Assembly (NCBI GenBank): GCA_018815265.1
Contig: JAHIYG010000048.1
Span: forward strand, 1 to 5,535
Length of the DNA: 5,535 nucleotides
Direction of reading: 5' to 3'
DNA from: Candidatus Altarchaeota archaeon
GTDB lineage: Archaea > Altiarchaeota > Altiarchaeia > IMC4 > SCGC-AAA252-I15
This document shows positions 5,218 through 5,535 of this stretch, piece by piece. The number at the start of each line of letters is the position of its first letter. The first letter of the stretch is position 1. The position numbers were made by a program, and so were the translations under genes. The notes under the pieces were generated by a model. It searched no databases and was not told the DNA's origin. It saw nothing but the letters and a program-made list of their open reading frames with translations.

Positions 5218-5535
5218 TTACTGTATGGCTTTTTTTACTGCATCGTCTTTTGACGCTGTTATTATATCTTTTATTTTCCCATCTCCTTTGAGGCACTCAT
5301 TTATTTCAGCAGATATTCCTCCTGACTCCTTTATGACAACCACTTTTTTACCGAAGCTCAAGGCCATCGCAATCTCGGATAGTGTTCCTGTGCTACCGTT
5401 CACTGCTATGACTGAGTCAGCAGAGGATACGACAATTGAGTTCCTAGCATAGCCTAAACCAGTTGTTATAACCACATCCAAGTAGTTGTTAGCGTCTTTC
5501 CCATCAAGCGACGGGAGTATTCCAACTGTCAAACC
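5218..5535 (-). CDS. TIGR00725 family protein (LOG/DprA-related Rossmann fold), C-terminal part
   Basis: This is the C-terminal 105 residues of a protein whose N-terminus lies beyond the right edge. The segment GLTVGILPSLDGKDANNYLD at the edge, TGLGYARNSIVV and ADSVIAVNGSTGTLSEIAMAL match the TIGR00725 family, relatives of the lysine-decarboxylase-like LOG proteins and of DprA/Smf with a nucleotide-binding Rossmann fold. The phosphate-binding loop, usually GGGxGTLSE, reads NGSTGTLSE here, keeping G-x-GT-x-x-E with its key Glu but replacing the first Gly by Asn. The biochemical role of TIGR00725 members is not established; nucleotide binding is likely. The residue at 5530-5532 is an internal Leu (TTG), not a start, because the family motif continues through it. 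It lies 32 nt upstream of the methyltransferase on the same strand. Confidence 0.88.
   Translation of the reverse strand, partial: GLTVGILPSLDGKDANNYLDVVITTGLGYARNSIVVSSADSVIAVNGSTGTLSEIAMALSFGKKVVVIKESGGISAEINECLKGDGKIKDIITASKDDAVKKAIQ

Noticed and set aside
5186..5296. N-terminal extension of the membrane methyltransferase to an ATG at 5296
   Set aside because: It would overlap the TIGR00725-family gene by 79 nt, is basic and unlike the family, and runs through the TATA-like element. The ATG at 5185 begins the first membrane helix.
1..5535. CRISPR arrays, tRNA genes, insertion sequences, toxin-antitoxin or defence modules
   Set aside because: There are no spaced direct repeats, cloverleaf-like segments, transposase motifs or terminal inverted repeats. 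Nearly all of the window is accounted for by ordinary coding genes.

Overview
The window reads as archaeal chromosome, densely packed and with no sign of mobile DNA. Three things point to Archaea. Shikimate kinase is of the archaeal GHMP type rather than the bacterial AroK P-loop type. Several genes have TATA-like elements about 25-28 nt before a start codon with no Shine-Dalgarno site, which is the pattern of leaderless archaeal transcripts. Internal operon genes instead have GGTGA-type ribosome-binding sites. A euryarchaeote or a DPANN-type lineage would fit; the sequence alone does not decide.

Layout from left to right. (1) The 3' part of a Rad50-like SMC-family ATPase gene (+, truncated by the left edge). 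(2) A convergent acylphosphatase gene (-). (3) A divergent three-gene operon (+): GHMP shikimate kinase, a YjbQ/UPF0047-family protein, and a 97-residue uncharacterised protein that may have an Sm-like beta-barrel. The genes in it are separated by 0 and 1 nt. (4) A convergent 393-residue protein of unknown function (-). (5) A divergent small protein with a very lysine-rich tail (+). (6) A convergent integral-membrane methyltransferase of the ICMT/PEMT type (-). (7) The 3' part of a TIGR00725-type, LOG/DprA-related Rossmann protein gene (-, truncated by the right edge).

The genes do not form one recognisable pathway: DNA repair, aromatic amino-acid biosynthesis, a thiamine-phosphate-synthase-like side activity, membrane methylation and unknowns sit side by side. 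What stands out is the architecture. All three convergent pairs overlap through their stop codons (TTAA, CTATAG, CTAA). The intergenic spaces are short (35, 85 and 32 nt) and appear to be filled almost entirely by promoter elements. Transcript ends must therefore lie inside opposing genes. The clearest candidate is the A-rich, lysine-coding tail of the small basic protein, which reads as a series of T-tracts just past the stop of the methyltransferase gene on the other strand.

I found no RNA genes, CRISPR array, insertion sequence or origin. No strong case for a new defence or mobile system can be made. The best leads for novelty are the 393-residue orphan, the 97-residue protein tied to YjbQ, and the lysine-tailed protein.
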